In this document: positions 49,918 through 59,784 of the stretch, piece by piece
How the letters are laid out: the number at the start of each line of letters is the position of its first letter
How positions within the stretch are numbered: the first letter of the stretch is position 1
Source: Cyclina sinensis
Taxonomy: Eukaryota; Mollusca; Bivalvia; Venerida; Veneridae
NCBI GenBank assembly: GCA_012932295.1
Contig: JAAONU010000123.1
Coordinates: 4,774,001 to 4,838,000 of the forward strand
DNA length: 64,000 nucleotides
Direction of reading: 5' to 3'
The notes under the pieces: generated by a model
What the model was told of the DNA's origin: nothing
The model's input: the letters and a program-made list of their open reading frames with translations, nothing else
The model's database searches: none
Translations under genes and position numbers: made by a program

Positions 49918-50090
49918 CAAAATTTAAAACATAGCCATAGTTTTCTTAATTACGTTACAGACATGCTTCTAAAACTGTAGACTTAAAGGTTAAAACGAGT
50001 TCCTTGAAATTACACATGTCAAGATGCAGTCCAAAGCCAGAAAATGTTCAAATTTTGTCTTGGAATCATAAGTACTTTAATCTACAATTT

Positions 50091-51047
50091 TATTAATAAC
50101 CAATCACATGTTAAATCTACTATCCATATTTTGTCATTTTACGTTTTTATTTGGATTTCGAAAATATCGGAGAATCACATGTATTATTCACTTACATTCT
50201 AAAGAACTAGAATTTGGTACAAAAACAATTTAAAAAATATATTTGTTTTAAAAGTGACAACTGCTTTCATTAAAAAAACGTTTTCACATTGAACTTAACA
50301 GATTTCGAGTTTATGGCATCTTTCTTAGATTTCAACCATTGCTGTCAGAATGGTGGGACATGTTTACAGTTAAATCGTATACAGAATCTATAGTAACATT
50401 CAACTGATTTTAGTTCGAATTCTCTCATTTGCTACAAACTGTTACTGTTATAAGTATGTATCTGTTTTTATAGAGTTGTAAAAATCAGGGTTAGTGGATG
50501 CAGTTGTATGTCTCTTGGTATTTTCACATAAAAGTACCCAAGAAATACCAGGGGTCTGAAAAACGTAATTTATCGAGGCAATTATTTCAACCCTTTGTGA
50601 AACTCGAGGAATAGACGAACCACAAATCTTCAAATGACACGGAAAAAGCCTTAATACATTACAATGGTGACTATTTTCTGAAGAAAAAAAAACACGACAA
50701 AAGACGTGCAGAACATAACATAAAGAAAATGGCAATAAATGTCACAAAATATTTAAAAGTAAGGTTTATAATTCTGTTTAACTATAAAACTGTAGGTGTG
50801 TCATGTTTCCATGCAATTATCAAAGGAAATGTCAGTAAAAGTGTTTTGTTTTAAATTAAAAAACACGATTATAAAGGCAAAAATAACAGTAACTGTTCAA
50901 GTGAAAATGTAAAATTTATTTCGGTAAGGCGACTCAGAAACAGCCGTTTCTAGTTTCTAGCATTGTTGTCTTACAACTTCAAGACAGATCTTATAAAATA
51001 ATGTTTCATTCATCTAAATCAAATTGTTATCAAAAAATCTGCTCTCA
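50091..51047. other. spacer between the matched part of copy A and the start of copy B
   Basis: AT-rich, no gene. If the duplication is a simple ~9-kb tandem, this stretch should reappear beyond position 64000; the window cannot show it. The minus-strand frame 50448-50735 lacks domains. Confidence 0.45.
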
Positions 51048-52527
51048 ACATTGAAGAGTTTCTATTTGTAATTCGGAATCTCATTGGACGAGGGGTAACT
51101 TCCCTTTTCTAATGAATATAATCTCAAGTCAACTGTCCCACGGTACATAATGTGGTTGTGCGGAATATGTACCGGGGTAACCGACGATAGGAAATACAGG
51201 TGATAAACTTAACCGGTAATATGTCGCCACCGCCTATTCTGCACTTCAAATGTCACATGTAAATATCTGAACATTTCGGCTTTTTACTTTTACCCGTGTT
51301 CATTTGAAATCACCTTCATCTAAATTGTCCTCGATATATAAGTCCTAGCGAGATGAGCAAAATAGATGTTGAATCCTGATGAGGATTTAACTCGAGACAT
51401 GCGACATTTTATTTTGAGTCTCGCGAGGATTAAAGTGACACATGCAAATTATCGCTTGTATTTCCAAGCGAGGTTTCAAATTCTCGCTAGTATCTGTGTT
51501 CTCTTGAAAGGGCGATACAAGAGCATTTTTTATAATCTCGCCTGTCAAACAGGCGATAGTTTACGTTGCACGAACGGGCCTCCGAAAGTTCATATTGAAA
51601 TGCCAAGTGTTAAGATTAAGCGTAGGTTAGCTTTTCTAGGCTATAAGTCTGTCTCACATAGAACAAATTTGCAATTATTAATTTATCAAATAAATCGGTG
51701 TTCACATAAAACTACTCGCATTACATTAATTGTGTATATTGCCTATGGCTTAACATATACCTATTTTCTTGATTAAAACAAAATAACTTCAGTAAATGAG
51801 CAGTCCGTCTATCATATAGAACTGAATTTCGTAGATCGTTAACGTTATGAAATTGCAACAATACTGCTCCATTTTATCAATGCTTGAAGATGTGTGTCTG
51901 AAACAAAAACACTTAGACAACCACAGATCATGTCTGTTAACACGTAATCGCAATTCTTTTATTTAAAAGCCAATTACGTCTTGTGTGTTGTTCATATTGC
52001 ATGAATGAATTAAACGCGACGAAGAGGTCAGACAATAAACAGAGTCTTTTCTTTGTTCTTTTGATATCTTTAAAATTAAAGGTAATGAGCTCGTTTGGGC
52101 TAGTTATTTGAATTATTTCGTCAATTTTCTGTGAAGTATTCATGCGCCATGGAACGCGATTACACCCATCGCCAATCGGTGCGTTGTCGTCTTGGAGATA
52201 TTTCGAAGCGCCGAAACTCCGAGACAAACATATGATACATAACCATGCCATTATTGGTCCCTTTTATAACTTTGTTTTTGACATCGGTACCTTTCCATAT
52301 TACGCGTTGGCGCTCCGGCGCTGGCGAAAAGACGGAAATAGGCGCATTTTCGCGTCGGCGCCGTTACGATTAGCTACTATAATTGATACTGTGTATTTTT
52401 ACACGGTGTAAGTTGACCTGAAATAATAATTGAATGAACATTCTCAAAAACCATACCACGCAACACGAGAAATGAAAATTCGTATTTTTACATTGTGTAG
52501 GTTGCTCTAAACTAACTTTTCACTTAA

Positions 52528-53592
52528 TAGGGATGGCAACGAGTAACCGGTTAACCGAGTACTCGATCGAACGTCCGAATATCGGTTAACAAAATTGATA
52601 TTCGATTACTCGGCAAAAATATATAATTTCTATTTTTTTGCGATTTAGAAAGGTTGGTGTATCCAATCAGTTCAGAAATTTGGAGATGTACATGTATCTT
52701 CATAAATACCTCTTAAATGCAATCAAAACATCCTTGCAGAGGTGCGAAAATGATATCGTTAATTTAACGAGGCGATCAACAGTTTGACACGCGCATGGGA
52801 TTGAACACCTGTGTCGCTTACGTCATTCGGCCTCTTATAATATTTAATTACCTTTAATTGTGTAAGAGTTTGTAGCCGAAACTTGTTTAAGGTATATGTT
52901 TTGAAAACAGCAAATGGCCGGATTGCTATTATGAATGTTAGATTAAAGGTAGTAATTAGACCTGATTAAGCGTTTGTTTTACTTTACTCAATAAAGGAGA
53001 GTAACTCCCTTTTCTACTTTTCGCATATAAATCCAGAAATATCATTAACTTTTTATATATTGATAAAGTTTTTGTTTAGAATAAGATATTAAAATTTCAA
53101 GAGTCAAAGTGCCGCCTGCAAAATCTAATGCTTGGAAATATTTCAAACGCTGTGCTGATAGCAAGACTATTAAATGTACATTATGTAGCTGTGAAATAAC
53201 GTATACTGGTGGAACTACAAACATGTTAAATCATTTACGCTTCAAGCATCCTTCTGAAAACAAACCAGTCTATATAATTTCAAGAAGAAAAAAAGATATA
53301 TGAACTGTTATACATGTTTTAAACTTGATATTGCATTAATTAAAACGTTATAAAATATAATGTTGATTAATTTGTTTGATGGTTATTCTAAGTTAAGTCT
53401 AAGTCCCTTGCAGTCCTATTTATAGTTACACATTTATGAATTTAAATAGAAAACGAAAGTAGCATGCAGACGGTGTTAATATATTGTGATAAAACTTTAA
53501 AGATCATTGGAAATCATCCGAGTAACCGAGTACTCGATCGGAAAAATGACCGAGTACTCGAGTATTGATTTTGGTATTCGTTGCCATCCCTA
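52528..53592 (+). mobile_element. hAT-superfamily element, internally reduced, with perfect 8-bp target duplication
   Basis: 15-base terminal inverted repeats TAGGGATGGCAACGA (52528-52542) and its complement at 53578-53592 are flanked by TCACTTAA at 52520-52527 and 53593-53600. The single-copy target is seen at the homologous place in copy A (about 43978-43985). Subterminal GTAACCG-AGTACTCGATCG motifs near both ends (52542-52570, 53518-53570) are inverted relative to each other, as expected for transposase-binding repeats. At 1065 bp it is far shorter than an autonomous hAT (about 3 kb or more) and retains only a BED-finger fragment. Confidence 0.95.
53085..53303 (+). pseudogene. BED-type zinc finger, remnant of a hAT transposase
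   Basis: The open frame carries SNAWKYF, then KCTLCSCEITYTGGTTNML and NHLRFKHP. This is the BED layout: aromatic W-x-x-F, then C-x2-C, then H-x4-H, about 60 residues, which binds transposon DNA. No in-frame ATG precedes it (GTG at 53109), so in a full element it would be an internal exon or need splicing. The frame ends after RRKKDI with no catalytic domain or dimerisation region following. It may still encode a DNA-binding peptide that could compete with transposase; this is inference. Confidence 0.85.
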
Positions 53593-53889
53593 TCACTTAA
53601 CATCATCAAACGCCACGTCACTTAAAAAGAGAAATGTAGAAGATATCCAATAAGCGTGATACTGAATAAAACAAATAAATGACCTGCTGTCTCTCGAACT
53701 ATGTCATTTTTTTTTCGTTGGAAAACGTGCAAACAATAACATAACAAAAACAGAGGTGCTGTCTTAAAAAAAGTTTTGTTTCTGTTGTTTTGGTTTGTTT
53801 TTTTGTTTGTTTTTTTGTTTTTTTGATACTTTTTTCTATGTTCCTTTTTAAAGACACTGAAGAATATACTTTTTCTTTCTTTCTTTTGA

Positions 53890-54120
53890 TCATATATACA
53901 TGCATGTGTATGTATGTGTACGTGTGTGTATGGGCATATATGTATGTATGTGTGTATATATGTATATGAATGTGTATGTATATGTATATATTTGTGTATA
54001 TGTGTGTGTGTGTGCATGTATGTATATGTATATTGTAGGTGTATGTGTGTATATATGTATACATGTGTGAGTATGTGTATATATATATATCTGTGTGCGT
54101 GTGTGCGTGTGTGTGTGTGT
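53890..54120. repeat. (TG/TATG)n microsatellite
   Basis: Mostly alternating TG/TA steps with GTATGTATG runs. The long His/Tyr/Thr-repeat frames on either strand are translations of this array. Shorter TG runs end each downstream monomer (about 54380-54440, 54760-54810, 55218-55270), so this is probably the expanded tail of a further monomer. Confidence 0.9.
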
Positions 54121-55610
54121 TCTGATAATTAACTAGAGGAATTTATGTTATGTTATGGAAAATATGCCCAGTATTATTACTTTTCTTTATTGTTCTACTT
54201 CTGTTAGTATATATTTTATTACGATGCTAGTTCAACGAATTGTTTTGTAGAATGACGATCATTTATTCTCTTTGTTGATAGTCTGCGTATAGTCATTCAA
54301 AGAGTTCAAAAATCCCTATATCTACTGTAACAAAGATTAAAAAGAAAATAATTCAAGCATATGAATAGACCAACAATAACGTGTATGTGTGTATGTATAT
54401 ATGAGTATGTTTGAAAGAGTGTGTACATTTGTATAAATATTCTGATAATTAACTAGAGGAATTTATGTCACTTTTTTTTGCTAGGCTGATAGGTGACAAG
54501 GTTGCATTAAGGGTGATGCACAAACTTAAACAATCGAAATATGCCCAATATCATTAGTATTCTTTATTGTTCTACTTGGTGTTAGTATATATTTTATTGT
54601 GATGCTAATTCAACGAATTGTTTTGTAGAATGACGATCATTTACTCTATTTGTTGATAGTCTGCGTATAGTCATTTAAAGAGTAAAAAAAAACCCATACC
54701 TTCTGTAACAAAGATTAATAACAAAAATAATTCAGATATATGAATAGACCAACAATAACGTGTATGTGTGTGTATGTGTATATGAGTATGTATCTGTAAG
54801 TGTTTATATTTGTATAAGTATTCTTTTAAAGAGGAATTTATGTCACCTTTTTTGCTAGGCTGATAGGCGATAAGGTTGCATTAAGTGTGATGCACGAACT
54901 TAAAAATGGGAAATATGCCCAATATCATTAGTATTCTTTATTATTCTACTTGGTGTTAGTATATATTTTATTGTGATGCTAGTTCAACGAATTGTTTTGT
55001 AGAATGACGATCATTTACTCTCTTTGTTGATAGTCTGCGTAAAGTCATTCAAAGAACATAAAAAACCTATATCTACTGTAACATAGATTAAAAACAATAA
55101 TAATTCAAGCATATGAATAGTCTGCGTACAGTCATTCAAAGAGTATTTAAAAAACCCATATCTACTGTAACAAAGATTAAAAAAAAATAATTCAAGCATA
55201 TGAATAGACCAACAATAACGTGTATGTGTGTGTATGTGTATATGTGTATGTATGTGTGAGTGTGTATATTTGTATAAGTATTCTGATAATTAACTAGAGG
55301 AATTTATATCACTTTTTTGCTAGGCTGATAGGTGACAAGGTTACATTAAGTGTGATGCACGAACTTAAAAATGGGAAATATGCCCAATATCATTAGTATT
55401 CTTTATTGTTCTACTTGTGTTAGTATATATTTTATTGTGATGCTAGTTCAGCAAATTGTTTTGTAGAATGACGATCATTAACTCTCTTGGTTGATAGTCT
55501 GCGTATAGTCATTCAAAGAGTATAAAAAAAACCATATCTACTGTAACAAAGATAAAAAATAATAATAATTCAAGCATATTATTAGACCAACAATAACGAG
55601 CAAATAGTAT
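54121..55610 (+). repeat. four tandem ~380-bp 5' monomers of the LINE
   Basis: Units begin TCTGATAATTAACTAGAGG or a variant; aligned anchors are at 54131, 54451, about 54826 and 55292. The basic length is about 380 bp. Unit 1 lacks ~60 bases (the GCTAGGCTGATAGGTGACAA segment), unit 3 has a ~90-base internal duplication (TCTGCGTA-AGTCATTCAAAG at about 55028 and 55122), and unit 4 stops before the TG tail. The position directly upstream of the coding frame parallels the promoter monomers of mouse L1; promoter activity here is inference. Confidence 0.85.
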
Positions 55611-55786
55611 AAGCAGCACTAACAGCAACTGTATTTTATAGATTGTTAAAAAATAAGTCCAGTTTATTCCTTTCAAACAGGAAGCTTTTTGTTTTTTCAT
55701 CATGATTGTTCTTGTTTATTTTTTTTTCTGTCTTACTCTGATTACTTTGGTATCACTTATGTCTGACTATTACCTAAATTACTATT

Positions 55787-57028
55787 ATGTATAAGAAAAC
55801 AGTAGTTGTGACATACAATGTAAACGGAATTTCAAACAAAAAGAAAAGAAATGCAGTCTTTAAATGGCTTAAAACACAAAGTGCTGATATAAGTATGCTT
55901 CAAGAAATACATTATAAAAGTCTAGACAAAGAAAAATGGAAGAAAGATTGGAATATTGGCGAAATAATATGCAGTGGCAACAGTTCAAATCAAGCCGGCG
56001 TAGCGATTCTTATAAAAAACAGTTCTAACATAAAAATTGTAACAGTCTACGAAATTGAAATAGGACGATTACTAGCAGTTCATGTTCAAATTCAAAACAA
56101 ACACATATTACTTATAAATATTTATGGCCCAAATAAAGATGACACAACATTATTCAACAAACTTGAACTTTTTTTAAAAGATAAATCTAACATGTCTGTT
56201 TTGATGGGTGGGGATATTAACCTTCCGTTAAATCCTGAAATAGACAAGCAAGGTGGAAATAAGAATACTCACTTGAAATGTCGTAGAAAAATAAAATCCA
56301 TATTAGAAGAACATGATCTGATAGATGTATATAGAACTTATAATTCTGATAATAAAAAATTTACTTGGCGTTCTTCTGTACGAACTGAAATTGCTTGCAG
56401 ACTTGACTATTTATTTGTCTCAAAATATATTTCAAATTCAGTTATAAAAATAGATATCAAACCGAGCTTTAAGTCTGATCACTCAATAGTATACATGGAA
56501 GTTGATTTTGAACCGGTTCAAAGGGGACCAGGCATATTTAAGTTAAATAATAGTTTACTTTTAGATAATGAATATAAAGAAAAAATACAAAAGTCAATTA
56601 TAGAAATACGTGAAATAAATAAAGATGCTAACCCACAGATCAGATGGGAAATTATTAAAAGCACTGTTAGAAATGAATCAATAAAATATGCAAAATACAA
56701 AAAGAAACAAGAAAAAGAACAAGAAATAAAACTTCTAAATGAAATTGAAAATTTAGAAGAGAAATTAGCAGATAATTATAACGAGGCTCAAGCCAGAATC
56801 CTGAACACAAAAAAAACAGAACTTGACGACTTATACAACACATATATAAATGGCATTATAACAAGAATAAAAAGTTATAAGTTAGATAACGAAGAAAGAA
56901 ACATAAAATATCTTAAGAGTCTAGAAACAAAAAATGCAGAAAATAAAATAATAAAATGTTTAAATATTGATGGTGACATTATTACTGATCAAAGTGAAAT
57001 ACTAATAGAACAAAAAAAAATATTATGA
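55787..57028 (+). CDS. LINE endonuclease domain and linker (first part of a broken frame)
   Basis: 413 residues from an ATG just after a stop-rich stretch. Residues 1-235 are an exonuclease-endonuclease-phosphatase fold, with TYNVNG (Asn11), MLQEIH (Glu40), NIYGPN (Tyr113), MGGDINL (Asp143, Asn145), CRLDYLF (Asp207) and SDHS (Ser230-Asp231-His232). All catalytic and metal-binding residues expected of an APE-like LINE endonuclease are present; it nicks target DNA for reverse transcription. Residues 260-400 are Lys/Glu-rich and coiled-coil-like. The frame ends after EQKKIL at a stop caused by a run of nine A (57012-57020). With eight A the frame reads on as KKYYEKLYQ into the next segment. Confidence 0.93.
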   Translation: MYKKTVVVTYNVNGISNKKKRNAVFKWLKTQSADISMLQEIHYKSLDKEKWKKDWNIGEIICSGNSSNQAGVAILIKNSSNIKIVTVYEIEIGRLLAVHVQIQNKHILLINIYGPNKDDTTLFNKLELFLKDKSNMSVLMGGDINLPLNPEIDKQGGNKNTHLKCRRKIKSILEEHDLIDVYRTYNSDNKKFTWRSSVRTEIACRLDYLFVSKYISNSVIKIDIKPSFKSDHSIVYMEVDFEPVQRGPGIFKLNNSLLLDNEYKEKIQKSIIEIREINKDANPQIRWEIIKSTVRNESIKYAKYKKKQEKEQEIKLLNEIENLEEKLADNYNEAQARILNTKKTELDDLYNTYINGIITRIKSYKLDNEERNIKYLKSLETKNAENKIIKCLNIDGDIITDQSEILIEQKKIL

Positions 57029-57095
57029 AAAACTTTATCAGGCAAAACAACAGACCGAATCTAAATATAATTTTCTCGTAAATACAAATATAAAA

Positions 57096-57884
57096 ATGTT
57101 AACGGAAAATGAAAAAAACGTCTGCGAAGGATTGATAAATGAAACAGAATGTAAAAATGCAATAAGAGAAATGAAAAATGGCAAAAGCCCTGGGTCTGAT
57201 GGTTTAAACGTAGAGTTTTATAAAATATTTTGGAATGACATAAAAACCGACCTACTTGAATCTTTTAATTTTTCGTATCACAATGGTTCATTAAGTCAAC
57301 TACAGGCACAGAGTTTAATCACTGTTTTACCTAAAGCAAATAAAGACCTAACATCATTAAATAATTGGAGACCTATTAGTTTGTTAAATGTTGATTATAA
57401 AATAATTGCAAAAGTAATAGCCAATAGAATAAAGTCAGTGCTAGATGTTTTAATTGACAATAGTCAAAATGGTTTCATAAAAGGTAGATACATAGGAGAA
57501 AATATTAGAACCCTGTACGATGCCATTGAACATTCTGAACAAAATTATACACCCGGACTTTTATTTTTTGCAGATTTTGAAAAGGCGTTCGATAGTCTCG
57601 ACCATTCTTACATTCAGGATACACTAAAAGTTTTTAACTTTGGCAACATGCTAAAAAGATGGATAAAGGTATTTTACAATAAGCCATCAAGTTGTATATT
57701 GTACAACGGGTTTCTTTCAGACTCTTTCAATGTCACTCGTGGAGTTAGGCAAGGCTGTCCTCTATCGCCCTATATATTTATCTTAGCAATAGAGTTATTA
57801 TCTGTAGAAATAAGGAAAAACAAAAAAATAAAAGGAATTGAAATCTTAGGAACAGAGATAAAAAAACAGTATGTTTGCAGATGA
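57096..57884 (+). CDS. LINE reverse transcriptase, N-terminal and central part
   Basis: In the frame entered after the A9 run (open from about 57018; 57096 is merely the first ATG). Motifs in order: NGKSPGSDGLNVEFYK (early RT block), NNWRPISLLNVDYKIIAK, NGFIKGRYIGENIR, FFADFEKAFDSLDH (motif A, catalytic Asp) and TRGVRQGCPLSPYIFILAIE (motif B). It stops just before the FADD box because of a second frameshift in a run of seven A (57860-57866). Together with the next frame it forms one RT domain that copies LINE RNA at the nicked chromosomal site. The motif wording is nearest to L1/Tx1-type LINEs; the clade call is from memory of the family. Confidence 0.93.
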   Translation: MLTENEKNVCEGLINETECKNAIREMKNGKSPGSDGLNVEFYKIFWNDIKTDLLESFNFSYHNGSLSQLQAQSLITVLPKANKDLTSLNNWRPISLLNVDYKIIAKVIANRIKSVLDVLIDNSQNGFIKGRYIGENIRTLYDAIEHSEQNYTPGLLFFADFEKAFDSLDHSYIQDTLKVFNFGNMLKRWIKVFYNKPSSCILYNGFLSDSFNVTRGVRQGCPLSPYIFILAIELLSVEIRKNKKIKGIEILGTEIKKQYVCR

Positions 57885-59544
57885 TGCTACAATACTGTTG
57901 GATGGCTCTGCTGAAAGTTTTGAAGAAATGATGCAAGTTTTTGAAGAATTTTCTCATGTATCAGGTTTAAACTTAAATTACAATAAGTGCACTGTTCTCA
58001 GAATAGGCTCAATGAGAAATCAACACGACATTATATATTGTAAAAAAAAATATGGACAAATTTTATGGACATCTGAAAGTGCAAAAACACTAGGAATAAC
58101 TTTCCACGCAAATACAGAAAAAATTCTCGAATTAAATTACACCCTTAGAATAAATCAATTTCAAAATGACATAAACAGGTGGAAAACAAAACATTTAACA
58201 CTCATAGGTAAAGTATCTGTATATAAATCATTAATTCTTCCAAAATTAACATATTTATTCTCAGTCCTTCCAAATCCTTCGGAACATATTATAAAAATGT
58301 TAACACAAGAGAGTTACAGCTTTATCTGGAACTCGAAAAGAGATAAAGTAAAAAGGAATACTATAATTCAAAATATTGAGGATGGTGGAATAAATATGAT
58401 AGATATTCCGATATACCTTAACTCTATAAAATCAAGCTGGATAAATCGAATAACTAATACAAAAAATAAAGGGACATGGAAAGAAATAATAGACAAACAG
58501 ATTAAAAAAATATCAAAAATAGATTTGTTTAAATGTAACATTAGTACATCAGATATTTTGCGACTCAACATTAAAAACCTGTTCATTAAAGACGTATTCA
58601 TCGCTTGGAGCAAAATCAATTTTAACAACAACCCTCAAAATATTAGAACTCAAATAATATGGAATAACTCACACATACGAAACAACAAATCAGTTTTGCA
58701 CTTTCCTGTTTGGATAAAGAAAAATATTATTCAGATAAAAGATATTTATAATGAAGAAACTAAACGATTTAAAACATTCAGCCAATTAAAAAACATATAC
58801 AAAATACCTGATTCTGAATTTCTGAACTACAACAGGTTGATTTCAGCAATACCAAAAGAGTGGATTAGAACTCTTAATTCTGTAAACTTGGCACAGCTAA
58901 CAAATGAACTATGTATATACGACATGATTACTAAAACTAAACTAAGTTACTTAAACAAAAAATTAACATATATACAGAAAAAAGTCTACATTTCGATGGG
59001 ACAATCGGAAGCGCAAATAAAATGGGAAACTTTCTTCCCAGATAAAATATTTAATTGGTCAGACATATTTAAAAATGCTTTCGTTTGTTGCAATGATAAT
59101 TTTCTTCAAACTTTCTATTTTAACTTTTTACATAGAAATGTTGCAACCAATAAGTTCTTATTCAAATGTGGCTTAGTTGAATCTAGCCTGTGTGGTTTTT
59201 GTAATATGGCTGTGGAAAGTTTAGAACATTTATTTTGGGACTGTTCACAGGTACAAAATTTCTGGACCCAACTGTTCAAATGGGCTATGACCTTCAATAC
59301 AAATATAGAATATGATAGATTTTTAACGTTTTTTCATTCCAATGATAAAGTAGTGTCTTATATATTACTTTTTTCTAAACACTATATATACAGATGTAAA
59401 ACAAAAAACATGATCCCGGATATACACGTTTTTAAACAGAAATTCATCGTTCGATTAAAACTAGAAAAATACACAGCGTTGAGAAAAGATACAATTGAAA
59501 TTTTTAACAGAGATTGGACAACTTTTTTACCCCTACTTTTATAA
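57871..59544 (+). CDS. LINE reverse transcriptase, motif C to C-terminal Cys/His region
   Basis: The frame opens with MFADDATILLDG, the FADD motif C carrying two catalytic Asp residues, so it is the continuation of the preceding frame, not a separate gene. The thumb and connection regions follow (Lys/Ile/Asn-rich, with LTLIGKVSVYKSLILPKLTY). Near the end are C-x10-C-x2-C and HLFWDC (residues about 433-457), matching the zf-RVT-type finger found at the C terminus of many LINE proteins. It ends at TAA 59542-59544. The whole 1.67 kb has no further break, which argues for recent insertion. An A-rich tail follows about 180 bases later. Confidence 0.93.
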   Translation: MFADDATILLDGSAESFEEMMQVFEEFSHVSGLNLNYNKCTVLRIGSMRNQHDIIYCKKKYGQILWTSESAKTLGITFHANTEKILELNYTLRINQFQNDINRWKTKHLTLIGKVSVYKSLILPKLTYLFSVLPNPSEHIIKMLTQESYSFIWNSKRDKVKRNTIIQNIEDGGINMIDIPIYLNSIKSSWINRITNTKNKGTWKEIIDKQIKKISKIDLFKCNISTSDILRLNIKNLFIKDVFIAWSKINFNNNPQNIRTQIIWNNSHIRNNKSVLHFPVWIKKNIIQIKDIYNEETKRFKTFSQLKNIYKIPDSEFLNYNRLISAIPKEWIRTLNSVNLAQLTNELCIYDMITKTKLSYLNKKLTYIQKKVYISMGQSEAQIKWETFFPDKIFNWSDIFKNAFVCCNDNFLQTFYFNFLHRNVATNKFLFKCGLVESSLCGFCNMAVESLEHLFWDCSQVQNFWTQLFKWAMTFNTNIEYDRFLTFFHSNDKVVSYILLFSKHYIYRCKTKNMIPDIHVFKQKFIVRLKLEKYTALRKDTIEIFNRDWTTFLPLLL

Positions 59545-59719
59545 ATCTATAGATACCAAAGTAAACTGTTCTCTAACCTATCCTCTTCTTTTTTCTTATT
59601 TAGGTTTAGTTGTTATCTGATATTAATTTCTTTAAATAGTAGTAACTAACTTTGTTAGTTGTTAGTATAGTACTTTGAAAAACCATGGAGCTTGTATGTA
59701 AATATTTTTGTTAATTGTT

Positions 59720-59784
59720 TGAAAAAAAAATAAATAAATAAAAATAAAAAAAAATAAAAAAAAATAAAAAAAAAAAAATAAAAA
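59720..59784 (+). other. A-rich 3' tail of the LINE
   Basis: Runs of 4-13 A separated by single T (AAATAAATAAA-type), directly abutting the 3' target duplication. This is the tail left by target-primed reverse transcription. Confidence 0.9.

Larger units (their letters stand above)
42024..50090. repeat. tandem segmental duplication, copy A
   Basis: From ACATTGAAGAGTTTC at 42024 the sequence matches copy B from 51048 in the same orientation and order; matching still holds at the window end (copy B position 64000, copy A about 50090). A sample of about 255 aligned bases at the left end gave about 13 differences by eye, roughly 5%. Copy A alone contains a MITE (44075-44151) and a 1.84-kb element (46748-48587). 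It also has ~357 bases at about 42663-43020 that copy B lacks. The ends of that gap share ATTATT, so copy B probably lost it. Confidence 0.92.
53638..59784 (+). mobile_element. near-complete non-LTR retrotransposon (LINE, L1/Tx1-like)
   Basis: The target duplication AAAAAGAGAAATGT occurs at 53624-53637 and 59785-59798; copy A has one uninterrupted, slightly shortened version (about 44000-44010). Contents in order: a short 5' segment and T-rich run (53638-53880), TG-rich microsatellite (53890-54120), four tandem 5' monomers (54121-55610), the endonuclease/reverse transcriptase frame (55787-59544), 3' UTR and an A-rich (A)nT tail (about 59720-59784). Target-site duplication plus A-rich tail is the mark of target-primed reverse transcription. 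No ORF1-like gag frame is visible upstream. Confidence 0.92.

Noticed and set aside
42346..51776. Frames opening MLNPDEDLTRDMR in copies A (42346-42567) and B (51366-51776), preceded by a TATA-like GATATATAAG
   Set aside because: Nearly all differences between the two copies change the amino acid, copy B extends only because of a deletion, and no domain is visible. This is what noncoding drift gives, so it is not listed as a gene.
53622..54132. Long His/Thr/Tyr- and Cys/Val/Tyr-repeat frames
   Set aside because: Translations of the TG microsatellite in the LINE 5' region.
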